Below are positions 25,218 to 34,683 of a stretch of DNA of 37,477 nucleotides, piece after piece (positions within the stretch are counted from its first letter, which is position 1; each line of letters opens with the position of its first letter). The notes below the pieces were generated by a model. It worked only from the letters and a program-made list of their open reading frames with translations, made no database searches and was not told the origin of the DNA. The stretch spans positions 1 through 37,477 of the forward strand of contig CANJDH010000041.1 in assembly GCA_947473125.1 (NCBI GenBank). The letters run 5' to 3'. The position numbers and the translations under genes were made by a program. Source of the DNA: Burkholderiales bacterium (GTDB lineage: Bacteria; Pseudomonadota; Gammaproteobacteria; Burkholderiales; JAEUOS01).

Positions 25218-25919
25218 CTATTTCGCTGCGGACAGCGTGCGCTGCTCGATGCGCTTTTCCGGATTCGGATTGCACACGATGCGCTGCACGAAAATGCCCG
25301 GCGTGTGGATGTGGTCCGGATCGAGGGTGCCGTTCTCGACGATTTCCTCGACTTCGGCAATCGTGACCCTGCCTGCCATCGCGCACATCGGATTGAAATT
25401 GCGCGCTGTGTAACGGTAGATCAGGTTGCCGGATTTATCCGCCTTCCACGCCTTGACGAGGCCGACATCGGCGCGCAACGAGCGCTCCATCACGTATTTC
25501 TGGCCATCGAACTCGCGAATCTCCTTGCCTTCGGCCACGACGGTGCCAACCCCGGTCTTGGTGAAGAACGCCGGAATGCCGGAACCGCCGGCACGCAGCT
25601 TCTCGGCAAGCGTGCCCTGCGGGGTGAATTCGAGCTCAAGCTCGCCAGCCAGGAACTGGCGCTCGAATTCCTTGTTCTCACCCACGTAGGAGGCAATCAT
25701 TTTCTTGACCTGGCGCGTCTGCAACAGGATGCCGAGCCCAAAGCCGTCGACCCCGGCATTGTTCGAAATCGCCGTGAGATTGACCACGCCGCTGTCGCGT
25801 ACGGCCGCGATCAGGGCCTCGGGAATACCGCACAGCCCAAAACCGCCCACCGCAAGAATCTGGTCATCGGCAATCACGCCCGATAGCGCCGCCTCTGCCG
25901 ACGGATAAATCTTGTTCAT
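25218..25919 (-). CDS. scoA: 3-oxoacid CoA-transferase, subunit A
   Basis: 233-aa alpha subunit. It begins MNKIYPSAEAALSGVIADDQ and carries the CoA-transferase family 1 signature GGFGLCGIPEALI near the N-terminus, then the SNNAGVDGFGLGILLQTRQVKKMIASYVGEN block. It forms an alpha2beta2 enzyme with the product of 24555-25205. It is 47 nt downstream of the acetoacetyl-CoA synthetase gene, same strand. Confidence 0.93.
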   Translation of the reverse strand: MNKIYPSAEAALSGVIADDQILAVGGFGLCGIPEALIAAVRDSGVVNLTAISNNAGVDGFGLGILLQTRQVKKMIASYVGENKEFERQFLAGELELEFTPQGTLAEKLRAGGSGIPAFFTKTGVGTVVAEGKEIREFDGQKYVMERSLRADVGLVKAWKADKSGNLIYRYTARNFNPMCAMAGRVTIAEVEEIVENGTLDPDHIHTPGIFVQRIVCNPNPEKRIEQRTLSAAK

Positions 25920-25966
25920 TCGCGTATTTCCTTCACGTTGGTCACTGTCGCGGCGCGTCGCCTGCC

Positions 25967-27985
<2,019 letters not shown>

Positions 27986-28047
27986 GATTCGGTTCGGCTC
28001 AGTCATTCTCATCAATTGCACCGCTTTGGTTGGTTCAGGTAGCGCCT

Positions 28048-28485
28048 CTATTTCAGCCGCCGCCTCAATTCGTCCGGAAACGACACCGGCTTGCCTGTCA
28101 CATTGCTAATCCAGACAAACAGCGCGTCACCGGTCGCATACACTGTGTCGGGGTCGTCAGCACGCCGGATTTCGTAGTACGTCGGCAGGCTCGACCGCCC
28201 GATCCTTCCCGCAAACAGCCGGATCTCAATTGACCCCGGGTACTTCAGCGGCCGTCGAAACTGGCAGGAGGCCGTCGCAACTACCGGCCCCTCTTCGGCA
28301 TCTGCCCCGCCCGAACTGGCCCACGTGTCCATCCAGCTGATGCGCGCCTGCTCCATATAGCGGAAATACACGGTATTGTTCACGTGCATCATCGCGTCCA
28401 TGTCGCCCCAGCGGATGGGCATCATTTCCGTATGCACCAAATTGGCATCATCCGGCCTGGACTCCTTCCTGGGCGCGTCAGTCAT
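28048..28485 (-). CDS. Acyl-CoA thioesterase, 4HBT/YbgC hotdog family
   Basis: 145-aa single hotdog-domain thioesterase. The motif RWGDMDAMMHVNNTVYFRYMEQAR (split here as RWGDMDAMMHVNN at 25-37 and TVYFRYMEQAR) holds the catalytic Asp and the helix that caps the active site. Family members hydrolyse short- to medium-chain acyl-CoAs or 4-hydroxybenzoyl-CoA. It is the first gene of the operon leading into acetoacetyl-CoA synthetase (62 nt gap to its start) and has a good promoter at 28621-28648. Specificity is not deducible. Confidence 0.88.
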   Translation of the reverse strand: MTDAPRKESRPDDANLVHTEMMPIRWGDMDAMMHVNNTVYFRYMEQARISWMDTWASSGGADAEEGPVVATASCQFRRPLKYPGSIEIRLFAGRIGRSSLPTYYEIRRADDPDTVYATGDALFVWISNVTGKPVSFPDELRRRLK

Positions 28486-28620
28486 CGTCGCTCAGTTTTC
28501 TTCGGTTATCGTCGCGCTCACGTCGCGCCAAGCACCGCGGCAACCCCGGATTTTCGGGTCGGCCCCAGCCAACTGGCCGGTTGCGACCACTTCGGTTGTT
28601 GCTGTGCGGCAAAACCTGAA

Positions 28621-28648
28621 AGTATATGCATTTTTGCCTAAAAAACAA
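28621..28648 (-). promoter_or_regulatory. Sigma-70-type promoter of the thioesterase/acetoacetate operon
   Basis: On the minus strand TTGTTT (28648-28643), a 16-bp spacer and TATACT (28626-28621). The surrounding DNA is AT-rich compared with its neighbours. The -10 is 136 nt upstream of the thioesterase start, leaving a leader of ~130 nt in which I see no recognised riboswitch. Confidence 0.5.
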
Positions 28649-28682
28649 TCATTTAATCTTCTCCCTGCCTATTGACAAGGCG

Positions 28683-28704
28683 AAAAAAAGGGGCTCGAAG
28701 CCCC
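28683..28704 (-). terminator. Rho-independent terminator of the SDR gene
   Basis: On the minus strand GGGGCT-TCG-AGCCCC (28704-28690) followed by seven T, 37 nt after the SDR stop codon. Clear GC stem, tight loop and T-run. Confidence 0.85.
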
Positions 28705-28741
28705 CGCAAATCAACCACTTGGCAGCTTTTGGCGGGGCCCG

Positions 28742-29503
28742 TTACCCGGCCGACATGCCGTCGTCCGCTGCAATCGCCGCACCATTGACGAACCCCGATG
28801 CATCAGATGCGAGCATCATCAACAGTGCGTCGAGGTCTTCAGGTTTACCGACACGGCGGCGCGGCAACATGTTGACCAGTTTCTGCCCCGCTTCCGTCTG
28901 AAAGTGTGCGGCGTTGATTTCCGTTTCAATATAGCCGGGGCAGATAGCATTGACGTTGATGCCGTAACGCCCCCACTCGAGGGCCATCGCCCGGGTCATG
29001 TGGATCACCGCTGCCTTGGACATGCAATACACCGACAACTGCGATAGCACGCGCATTCCCGCCACCGACGCAATGTTGATGATCCGTCCGGGGGTTTTCT
29101 TGGCAATCATCACCTTGCCTACTTGCTGCGCGACAAAATAGGCACCCTTGGCATTTGTATCCATCACGAAATCGAAATCGGCTTCGCTCGTATCGGTTAT
29201 GCGTGAGGTCGCCGAGACACCCGAATTGTTGACCAGGATGTCGATTTTCTTGAGGTCATTTTCCACCTCGGCAATGCAGCCGCGCACGCTGGCCAGGTCG
29301 GTGACGTCAAGCTGGTACACATGCGCCTCACCGCCCTCGGCATCAATTTCGGCACGCAGTTCCTTGAGGCGCTCCACCCTTCTTGCAGCCAGCGCCACCG
29401 TCGCTCCGGCGTCAGCCAGCACCCGCGCAAAACGCGCGCCCAAGCCGCTCGACGCCCCGGTCACCAGCGCCACTTTGCCCGATAAATCGATTTCGTAAGC
29501 CAT
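28742..29503 (-). CDS. SDR family NAD(P)-dependent oxidoreductase
   Basis: 253-aa classical short-chain dehydrogenase. Cofactor motif TGASSGLG (15-22), NNSG (92-95), catalytic Ser146, Tyr159 and Lys163 (YCMSK), and the PG motif at 189-190. Basic Arg41-Arg42 after the second strand favour NADP(H). The ATG at 29503 follows GGTGGA; the frame upstream is not conserved. It has its own promoter and terminator and is divergent from the Old Yellow Enzyme homologue. Substrate unknown; the acetoacetate genes nearby invite a 3-hydroxybutyrate or 3-oxoacyl-CoA role, but the N-terminus is not that of BdhA. Confidence 0.92.
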   Translation of the reverse strand: MAYEIDLSGKVALVTGASSGLGARFARVLADAGATVALAARRVERLKELRAEIDAEGGEAHVYQLDVTDLASVRGCIAEVENDLKKIDILVNNSGVSATSRITDTSEADFDFVMDTNAKGAYFVAQQVGKVMIAKKTPGRIINIASVAGMRVLSQLSVYCMSKAAVIHMTRAMALEWGRYGINVNAICPGYIETEINAAHFQTEAGQKLVNMLPRRRVGKPEDLDALLMMLASDASGFVNGAAIAADDGMSAG

Positions 29504-29531
29504 GATGTTCCACCACGATTGAAAGGTGTGG

Positions 29532-29559
29532 AGTGTAATGGCAATCGGAGCCGTTACAA
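29532..29559 (-). promoter_or_regulatory. Candidate promoter of the SDR gene
   Basis: On the minus strand TTGTAA (29559-29554), 16-bp spacer, TACACT (29537-29532), with the -10 29 nt before the start codon. Each box matches the sigma-70 consensus at four or five of six positions. Confidence 0.35.
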
Positions 29560-29622
29560 TTCCGCGCTGCACGCGCAGGGCAGGCTGCCACGCCCGCCCT
29601 GATCCATTTTTCTCATCCCTTC

Positions 29623-30762
29623 TTGACTGTTCCCACGTTGCCTTCAGCCCTGTTTTCTCCCCTCCGCCTCGGCGAGCTCAACTTGCCAAACCGCATCGTC
29701 ATCTCGCCAATGTGCCAGTACTCCGCCGTCGACGGCAGCGCCCAGGACTGGCATTTGATGCACCTCGGCCAGCTTGCGATCTCCGGCGCCGGCATGCTCG
29801 TCATTGAAGCAACTGCCGTCTCGGCAGAAAGCCGCATCACCCCGGGATGCCTGGGTTTGTACTCGGACGCCAACGAGGCCGCGCTGGCACGGGTGCTCCG
29901 GGCAATTCGCAGCACCTCGGACATTCCGGTGGCAATGCAGATCGGCCACGCCGGGCGCAAGGCGTCGAGCCGCGAGCCGTGGAACGGCGGCCAGCTGATC
30001 CCGCCCGGCGAACCCGGTGCCTGGCTGCCGTCCGGTCCTTCGGCGCTGTCGCACATGCCCGGCGAAGCCCCGGTGCATGCAATGACCGCCGATGAAATTG
30101 CCGCGCTGATCACCCAGTTTGCCGCCACCGCACAACGTGCCGACCGCCTCGGCATCGACGCGCTCGAACTGCACGGCGCGCACGGCTACCTGCTCCATTC
30201 GTTCCTGTCTCCCCTCGCCAACCAGCGTACCGATGCCTACGGCGGTTCGCTCGCCAACCGCATGCGCCTGGTGCTGGAAGTATTCGATGCGGTGCGCGCG
30301 GTCTGGCCCGCGCACAAGCCTCTGGGCGTGCGCATCTCTGCCTCGGATTGGGTCGAGGGCGGTTGGGATCTGGATCAATCGATCACACTGGCCCGCGAAC
30401 TGCACGCGCGCGGCTGCAACTGGCTCGACTGCTCGTCGGGCGGGTTGGCACCGGCCCTGCAAAAAATCACCCTCGGCCCGGGCTATCAGGTGCCGTTTGC
30501 CGAGGCGATTCGCAAGGCGGTGCCCGGGTTGCCGATCATGGCCGTAGGCTTGATCACCGATCCGCACCAGGCGGAAGCGATCATCGCTTCGGGCCAGTCG
30601 GACATGGTGGCGCTGGCGCGCGCCATGCTCTACAACCCGCGCTGGCCGTGGCACGCTGCCGCCGCGCTGGGGGCCTCCGTGAGCGCGCCAAAACAATACT
30701 GGCGCTGTGCGCCGCGCGAGTTTCCCGACGTGCTCGGCAAGGTCAAAACCGGCCAGCGCTGA
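29623..30762 (+). CDS. NADH:flavin oxidoreductase, Old Yellow Enzyme family (YqjM/NamA type)
   Basis: 379-aa FMN-dependent ene-reductase. The N-terminal block NRIVISPMCQYS carries Cys31 and Tyr33, the YqjM-type active-site pair; HLGQLAISGAGMLVIEATAVSAESRITP is the FMN/substrate region; the paired histidines lie in ELHGAHGYLLHSFLSPLANQRTDAYGGS. The C-terminal PKQYWRCAPREFPD is typical. No ATG precedes the conserved region, so the start must be a TTG (29623, or 29638); no clear ribosome site is seen. It reduces activated C=C bonds of enones; physiological substrate unknown. Divergent from the SDR gene. Confidence 0.9.
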   Translation: MTVPTLPSALFSPLRLGELNLPNRIVISPMCQYSAVDGSAQDWHLMHLGQLAISGAGMLVIEATAVSAESRITPGCLGLYSDANEAALARVLRAIRSTSDIPVAMQIGHAGRKASSREPWNGGQLIPPGEPGAWLPSGPSALSHMPGEAPVHAMTADEIAALITQFAATAQRADRLGIDALELHGAHGYLLHSFLSPLANQRTDAYGGSLANRMRLVLEVFDAVRAVWPAHKPLGVRISASDWVEGGWDLDQSITLARELHARGCNWLDCSSGGLAPALQKITLGPGYQVPFAEAIRKAVPGLPIMAVGLITDPHQAEAIIASGQSDMVALARAMLYNPRWPWHAAAALGASVSAPKQYWRCAPREFPDVLGKVKTGQR

Positions 30763-30846
30763 ACCCACGACCGGCACAGCCCTTTCGATTGCCTGCTCTA
30801 ACGGTACTCGCGACAATGTAAGCTGCGATCTCGGAGAGAATCCACC

Positions 30847-32493
30847 ATGACCCGCGAAGTAATGGAATACGACGTGCTCATCGTCGGCGGCGGCCCGGCC
30901 GGCCTGGCCGCGGCGATTCGCCTCAAGCAGCTGGCGGTAGACAAAGGCACCGAGGTCAACGTTTGCCTGATCGAAAAAGGCTCCGAAATCGGCGCGCACA
31001 TTCTGTCCGGCGCCGTGATGGATCCGATTGCCATCAATGAGCTCTGGCCGACCTGGAAGGAAGACGGCGCACCGCTGAACCAGCCGGTCACGGAAGACCG
31101 GTTCCTGTTTCTGTCTGAAGGCGGCGGCTTCAAGGTACCCAATTTCGCCCTGCCCGGCAATTTCCAGAATCACGGCAATTACGTCGTCAGCCTCGGCAAC
31201 GTGTGCCGCTGGCTCGGCCAGAAGGCAGAAGAGCTGGGCGTCGAGATTTACCCGGGCTTTGCCGGCGCGGAAGTGCTGTTGACGGACGACGGCGCGGTCA
31301 ACGGCGTGGCCACCGGCAACATGGGCCTCGGGCGCGACGGCGCACCCACCGACGCCTTCCAGGAAGGCATGGAACTGCACGCCAAATACACCGTGTTTGC
31401 CGAAGGCTGCCGCGGCCATCTGGGTAAACAACTGATGGATCGCTTCAAGTTGCGCGAGGGCGTCGATCCGCAGGTCTACGGCATCGGCTTGAAGGAGTTG
31501 TGGGAAGTCGAACCCGCCAAACATGTGCCCGGCCTGGTGGTCCACACCGCCGGCTGGCCGCTCAATACGTCTACCTACGGCGGCTCATTTTTATACCACC
31601 TCGAAAACAATCTGGTAGCCGTCGGGTTCGTGGTCGGCCTGGCCTATGAAAATCCCTACCTGAGCCCGTTCGAAGAGTTCCAGCGCTACAAACTGCATCC
31701 GCAGATCAAGCCGTTCTTTGAAGGCGGCAAGCGCATCGCCTACGGGGCGCGTGCCATCACCGCCGGCGGCATATTGTCGCTGCCGAAACTGAGCTTCCCG
31801 GGTGGGGTGCTGGTGGGTGACGATGCCGGTTTCCTCAACGCCTCGCGCATCAAGGGAAGCCACGCGGCCCTCAAGACCGGCATGATGGCCGCCGAAGCGG
31901 CGTTCGACGCGCTCGGCACCGGCCGTGCCAACGACGACCTGACCACCTACCCCGAAAAATTCAAGGCAAGCTGGCTGCATGCCGAGCTCGACAAGGCGCG
32001 CAATTTCAAACAGTGGATGTCCAAAGGCCTGTACACGGGCACACTGATGGTGGGTATCGAGCAAAAACTGTTCGGCAGGAAAGTGCCCTGGACCCTGCAT
32101 CACCAGCATGCCGACCACGAATGCCTGAAACCGGCCAGCGATTTCACGCCGATCGTCTACCCCAAGCCGGACGGCAAGATCACCTTTGACCGCCTCTCGT
32201 CGGTGTTCATCTCGAACACCAATCACGAGGAAAACCAGCCGATCCACTTGACGCTCAAAGACGCGTCGGTCCCGGTCAGCCTCAATCTCGCCAGATTCGC
32301 CGGGCCGGAGGCGCGCTACTGCCCCGCCGGGGTATACGAGTTCGTCAAGAACGAAGACAACTCGGATCGCCTGCAGATCAACGCACAAAACTGCGTACAT
32401 TGCAAAACCTGTGACATCAAGGACCCGAGCCAGAACATCCACTGGGTGGTACCGCAGGGCGGCGAAGGGCCGAATTACCCGGGCGGGATGTAA
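30847..32493 (+). CDS. Electron transfer flavoprotein-ubiquinone oxidoreductase (ETF-QO)
   Basis: 548-aa membrane-associated iron-sulfur flavoprotein passing electrons from reduced ETF to ubiquinone, the exit of acyl-CoA dehydrogenase electrons into respiration. FAD motif VGGGPAGLAAAIRL begins at ~13. The single 4Fe-4S cluster is ligated by Cys492 (YCPAGVYEF) and Cys516, Cys519 and Cys522 (CVHCKTCDIKDP). The C-terminus IHWVVPQGGEGPNYPGGM is invariant in the family. The ATG follows GGAGAG. etfA and etfB are not in the window. The gene fits the fatty acid/acyl-CoA theme of 24.5-28.5 kb. Confidence 0.97.
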   Translation: MTREVMEYDVLIVGGGPAGLAAAIRLKQLAVDKGTEVNVCLIEKGSEIGAHILSGAVMDPIAINELWPTWKEDGAPLNQPVTEDRFLFLSEGGGFKVPNFALPGNFQNHGNYVVSLGNVCRWLGQKAEELGVEIYPGFAGAEVLLTDDGAVNGVATGNMGLGRDGAPTDAFQEGMELHAKYTVFAEGCRGHLGKQLMDRFKLREGVDPQVYGIGLKELWEVEPAKHVPGLVVHTAGWPLNTSTYGGSFLYHLENNLVAVGFVVGLAYENPYLSPFEEFQRYKLHPQIKPFFEGGKRIAYGARAITAGGILSLPKLSFPGGVLVGDDAGFLNASRIKGSHAALKTGMMAAEAAFDALGTGRANDDLTTYPEKFKASWLHAELDKARNFKQWMSKGLYTGTLMVGIEQKLFGRKVPWTLHHQHADHECLKPASDFTPIVYPKPDGKITFDRLSSVFISNTNHEENQPIHLTLKDASVPVSLNLARFAGPEARYCPAGVYEFVKNEDNSDRLQINAQNCVHCKTCDIKDPSQNIHWVVPQGGEGPNYPGGM

Positions 32494-32500
32494 ATCCTGA

Positions 32501-32541
32501 GTCGCCGCGCAGATCGTCTCCCACCGACGGTTTTGGGCGAC
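32501..32541. repeat. 41-nt palindrome of the TTGGTG family (minus orientation)
   Basis: GTCGCC (32501-32506) and GGCGAC (32536-32541) are its outer arms. Read on the minus strand it begins GTCGCCCAAAACCGTCGGTG then GGAGACG, matching the copy at 22123 at about 22 of 28 positions. It begins 7 nt after the ETF-QO stop, the same kind of position as the copies at 856 and 20849. Confidence 0.5.
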
Positions 32542-32657
32542 TTCCTCTGCACTGTTTTGCCTGCTGTCGGCATCAGCGGCCACTTTGCCCCGTCAGCGAC
32601 ACGTAAGCCCGCAATGCTCAAATGGTTACCAATCTACCCAATTTCCGGAGTCAACCC

Positions 32658-32996
32658 ATGGTTTTTCCCTACACGCGCGCTCTTCACAAAGTTTTATCGA
32701 TTGGTGTCTGTGCAGCGCTCCTGCTGGTAGTGGGGTGTTCCGGCGATTACGGCTATTCGCGCAGTGTGTTCCAGGGAAAAGTCGTGGATCGCAATGCAGC
32801 GGACATTGAGTCATTCGCCGGCAAACCGGATGCCGTCGACGCGCTCGCAACAGGTGAAATAGTCTGGACGTTCAACAAGCGCACCTTCGACTCGGAAAAC
32901 GCCAACGCCAACGACGCGGCGGCCAAGGTCACGCTCAAGAAAGACCCGAAGTCCGGAGCCTTGATGTATGCGGGCATCGATTTCGTGCCGCAGTAG
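32658..32996 (+). CDS. Small lipoprotein of unknown function
   Basis: 112-aa putative outer- or inner-membrane lipoprotein. The signal peptide ends in the lipobox LVVGC with Cys27 as the lipidated residue; CSGDYGYSRSVFQGKV follows. The mature part is ~85 residues, hydrophilic, with VDALATGEIVWTFNKRTF and an Asn/Ala-rich stretch (ENANANDAAAKV). I do not recognise the family. ATG 32658 is chosen because CCGGAG lies 9 nt upstream and it begins a normal lipoprotein signal; an ATG at 32622 would add 12 residues without signal character. An intrinsic terminator follows at 33031. Confidence 0.8.
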   Translation: MVFPYTRALHKVLSIGVCAALLLVVGCSGDYGYSRSVFQGKVVDRNAADIESFAGKPDAVDALATGEIVWTFNKRTFDSENANANDAAAKVTLKKDPKSGALMYAGIDFVPQ

Positions 32997-33030
32997 CGGC
33001 GAAGCTTGCGGCTCCGGCCACAAACCAAAG

Positions 33031-33051
33031 CCCCGCACAAGCGGGGTTTTT
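33031..33051 (+). terminator. Rho-independent terminator of the lipoprotein gene
   Basis: CCCCGC-ACAA-GCGGGG followed by five T, 34 nt after the lipoprotein stop. The rest of the 301-bp gap to the toxin gene holds an imperfect inverted repeat (33090-33102 with 33126-33136) and a second terminator facing the other way; no gene is seen. Confidence 0.85.
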
Positions 33052-33171
33052 CATGTCGCAGGGAAACGGAAATTGGGCCAACCGCAGCGCGCTCCGCTGA
33101 GGAACTTGCACGTCCCGCCCGCGCACCTCAGGAGCGGACAAACCGTTTATTCGTTTCCGCCCCTAAGAGGG

Positions 33172-33192
33172 AAAAACGCCCTGTTCAGGGCG
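33172..33192 (-). terminator. Rho-independent terminator of the toxin-antitoxin operon
   Basis: On the minus strand CGCCCT-GAAC-AGGGCG followed by five T, 106 nt downstream of the GNAT toxin stop. Orientation fits only the minus-strand genes. Confidence 0.65.
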
Positions 33193-33297
33193 CTTGTATT
33201 CTGGCGGGCCAGAACGGATCACTGAAACAAATCGCTTTGGTCCCCGGGAACTAATTTCTGACCGACAACCAGGATTCGAGAAGTGCTGCCGACTTCA

Positions 33298-33807
33298 TTA
33301 CTTTCTAACCTGTGCCTTAATGTCCTTCAATAGAAGGAACAGATGGAACGGGTCAGACGCGCTCGGCTCAAACTCCCACTTCAGGTACCACTGCCTCGCG
33401 GACTCGTCTTTTGCATGAACCAACAATGCTCGAATCCCGGCAATATCTGCTGCCTGTTTGGTGCGTAGCAGTGCATCCTTGAGAAGCGCTTTGCCAAGAC
33501 CTGCGCCTTGGTGCTGCAAGTCAACAGCAAGCCGCGCCAAAATCATTACTGGCACTGGGTGTTGTGGAATGCCTTTGATCACGCGCGGAGCAGCTGTTGC
33601 CGGCTCAACGCTGCCAACCACCAGACTGTAGAAACCAACGACCAAGCCTCCACAGCAACTTACATAAGTCTGCGCGCTGTTGGACTTTTGGTTGACCAGC
33701 GCAAAACGCTGCAAAAACTGATTCAGTGCGGGCTGGCCACAGTCGAACAAATCGACCGCGTCAGAGGCATCCAGTTTACGAACTGCCTCGTAGGTGAGAG
33801 AACTCAA
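33298..33807 (-). CDS. GNAT-family N-acetyltransferase, TacT/AtaT-like toxin
   Basis: 169-aa acetyltransferase of the type II toxin class that acetylates the amino group of charged aminoacyl-tRNA and blocks translation. The acetyl-CoA motif is RLAVDLQHQGAGLGKALLKDALLR; the catalytic-region block HAKDESARQWYLKWEFEPSASDP with its Tyr and the closing FHLFLLLKDI are family marks, as is the opening LDASDAVDLFDCGQPALNQFL. The start is TTG 33807, which overlaps the antitoxin stop as TTGA. This coupled weak start would keep toxin below antitoxin. Partner gene immediately upstream is DUF1778. Neighbouring DNA is less GC-rich than the metabolic regions, suggesting acquisition. Confidence 0.92.
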   Translation of the reverse strand: MSSLTYEAVRKLDASDAVDLFDCGQPALNQFLQRFALVNQKSNSAQTYVSCCGGLVVGFYSLVVGSVEPATAAPRVIKGIPQHPVPVMILARLAVDLQHQGAGLGKALLKDALLRTKQAADIAGIRALLVHAKDESARQWYLKWEFEPSASDPFHLFLLLKDIKAQVRK

Positions 33808-34082
33808 CCAAGTAACGCCGGCTCAGCCAGAAGCTTCTTGAGCTTGGGCTTCGAGCCAATCGGCTGGTCCAGCGCAATCTGAAACGCCAGCCACTTCTCG
33901 GCACTCAGTTCAAAACGTGTTCGATCTGCCAGGGTTTGATTGGCGGCAATGATGCCAGCATCCAGTAAAAATTCGCTCACATTCTTGTGGGCCACACGCG
34001 CGGCCTCCTGAAGCAACTGTTTCACGGGAGTGCTGGCACGCACATCGATGCGCTCAGATTTGGAATGGATGGCAGCGGACAT
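33804..34082 (-). CDS. DUF1778 ribbon-helix-helix antitoxin
   Basis: 92-aa antitoxin. The N-terminal KSERIDVRASTPVKQLLQEAARVAHKN is the DUF1778/RHH DNA-binding segment, followed by VSEFLLDAGIIAANQTLADRTRFELSAEKWLAF, and a C-terminal toxin-neutralising tail. The ATG at 34082 is preferred: the promoter at 34111-34139 lies just upstream, so the longer frame to 34139 cannot be fully transcribed. It represses its own promoter with toxin, as known for TacAT-type systems; here a GTCCGGAC palindrome sits between the promoter boxes. Confidence 0.9.
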   Translation of the reverse strand: MSAAIHSKSERIDVRASTPVKQLLQEAARVAHKNVSEFLLDAGIIAANQTLADRTRFELSAEKWLAFQIALDQPIGSKPKLKKLLAEPALLG

Positions 34083-34110
34083 GGTGGACCCATTTCTAAG
34101 AAGATGCGCC

Positions 34111-34139
34111 ATCATAACGTCCGGACAACGTACTGACAA
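34111..34139 (-). promoter_or_regulatory. Promoter and probable operator of the toxin-antitoxin operon
   Basis: On the minus strand TTGTCA (34139-34134), 17-bp spacer, TATGAT (34116-34111): five of six matches in each box at ideal spacing. The perfect palindrome GTCCGGAC (34119-34126) lies in the spacer next to the -10, where a ribbon-helix-helix antitoxin would block RNA polymerase. The start codon is 29 nt past the -10. Confidence 0.7.
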
Positions 34140-34445
34140 GCATTGCTTTACAGATTAGCCCCGAGAACGCCGTAGTCAGAAGCCAGCAATAAAGAACCCC
34201 GCACGAGGCAAGGTGCTGTATTACAGGCGACGCAGAGGCTGCTACATCACAAACTGCCCAAGTTCAAATCAGGCTGAACAATCAAGCCTTTGGGTTCCCG
34301 AGCGGGAGTTAACAGGGATGTTCGGCGCAACCACTCGCCATCAGCGGCGGTTGCGCTGCGAGGCAAGTCGTGTTTTTATTTTGGCGTGTCGCTTGGAGGG
34401 GCAGAGTTTCGAACTGACTGGAGAACCGCATGGATACTAGATATT
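34140..34445. other. Gene-free stretch between the toxin-antitoxin promoter and tRNA-Ser
   Basis: No conserved reading frame is recognisable on either strand. An 8-bp perfect inverted repeat, GCGCAACC (34325-34332) with GGTTGCGC (34349-34356), has a 16-nt loop and no T-run. The base composition is visibly less GC-rich than the metabolic genes. Function, if any, is unknown. Confidence 0.5.
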
Positions 34446-34536
34446 TGGCGGAGAGACGGGGATTCGAACCCCGGGTAGGCTATGAACCTACACACGCTTT
34501 CCAGGCGTGCGACTTAAACCGCTCATCCATCTCTCC
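34446..34536 (-). tRNA. tRNA-Ser (anticodon GGA)
   Basis: Minus-strand 91-nt class II tRNA. Acceptor arms GGAGAGA and TCTCTCC pair perfectly, with discriminator G and an encoded CCA (34448-34446). The anticodon stem CACGC/GCGTG encloses CTGGAAA, giving anticodon GGA (reads UCC/UCU). A long variable arm (TGTAGGTTCATAGCCTACC) marks it as serine, and the T-arm reads CGGGG-TTCGAAT-CCCCG. Confidence 0.97.
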
Positions 34537-34595
34537 GGAAATGCAATTTTAGCATCGCCCCGCTGAAACGAAGCAAAAGAAGCCTCCAATAAAGC

Positions 34596-34628
34596 AAAAA
34601 GCCCCGGCCACCTTGCGGTGGCCGGGGC
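34596..34628 (-). terminator. Rho-independent terminator of the symporter operon
   Basis: On the minus strand a perfect 12-bp stem GCCCCGGCCACC/GGTGGCCGGGGC (34628-34601) with a 4-nt loop, followed by five T. It lies 55 nt after the symporter stop codon and before tRNA-Ser, so the tRNA is probably not transcribed from the symporter promoter. Confidence 0.88.
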
Positions 34629-34683
34629 CAGAGGTATCGGGACGAACCCGAAGCCCTCCTCCTAAACGTTTACGTCATCTGGG

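Noticed and set aside
29644-31545. 633-codon minus-strand frame opposite the Old Yellow Enzyme and ETF-QO genes
   Set aside because: No conserved motifs, spans two well-supported genes and their gap; a composition artefact.
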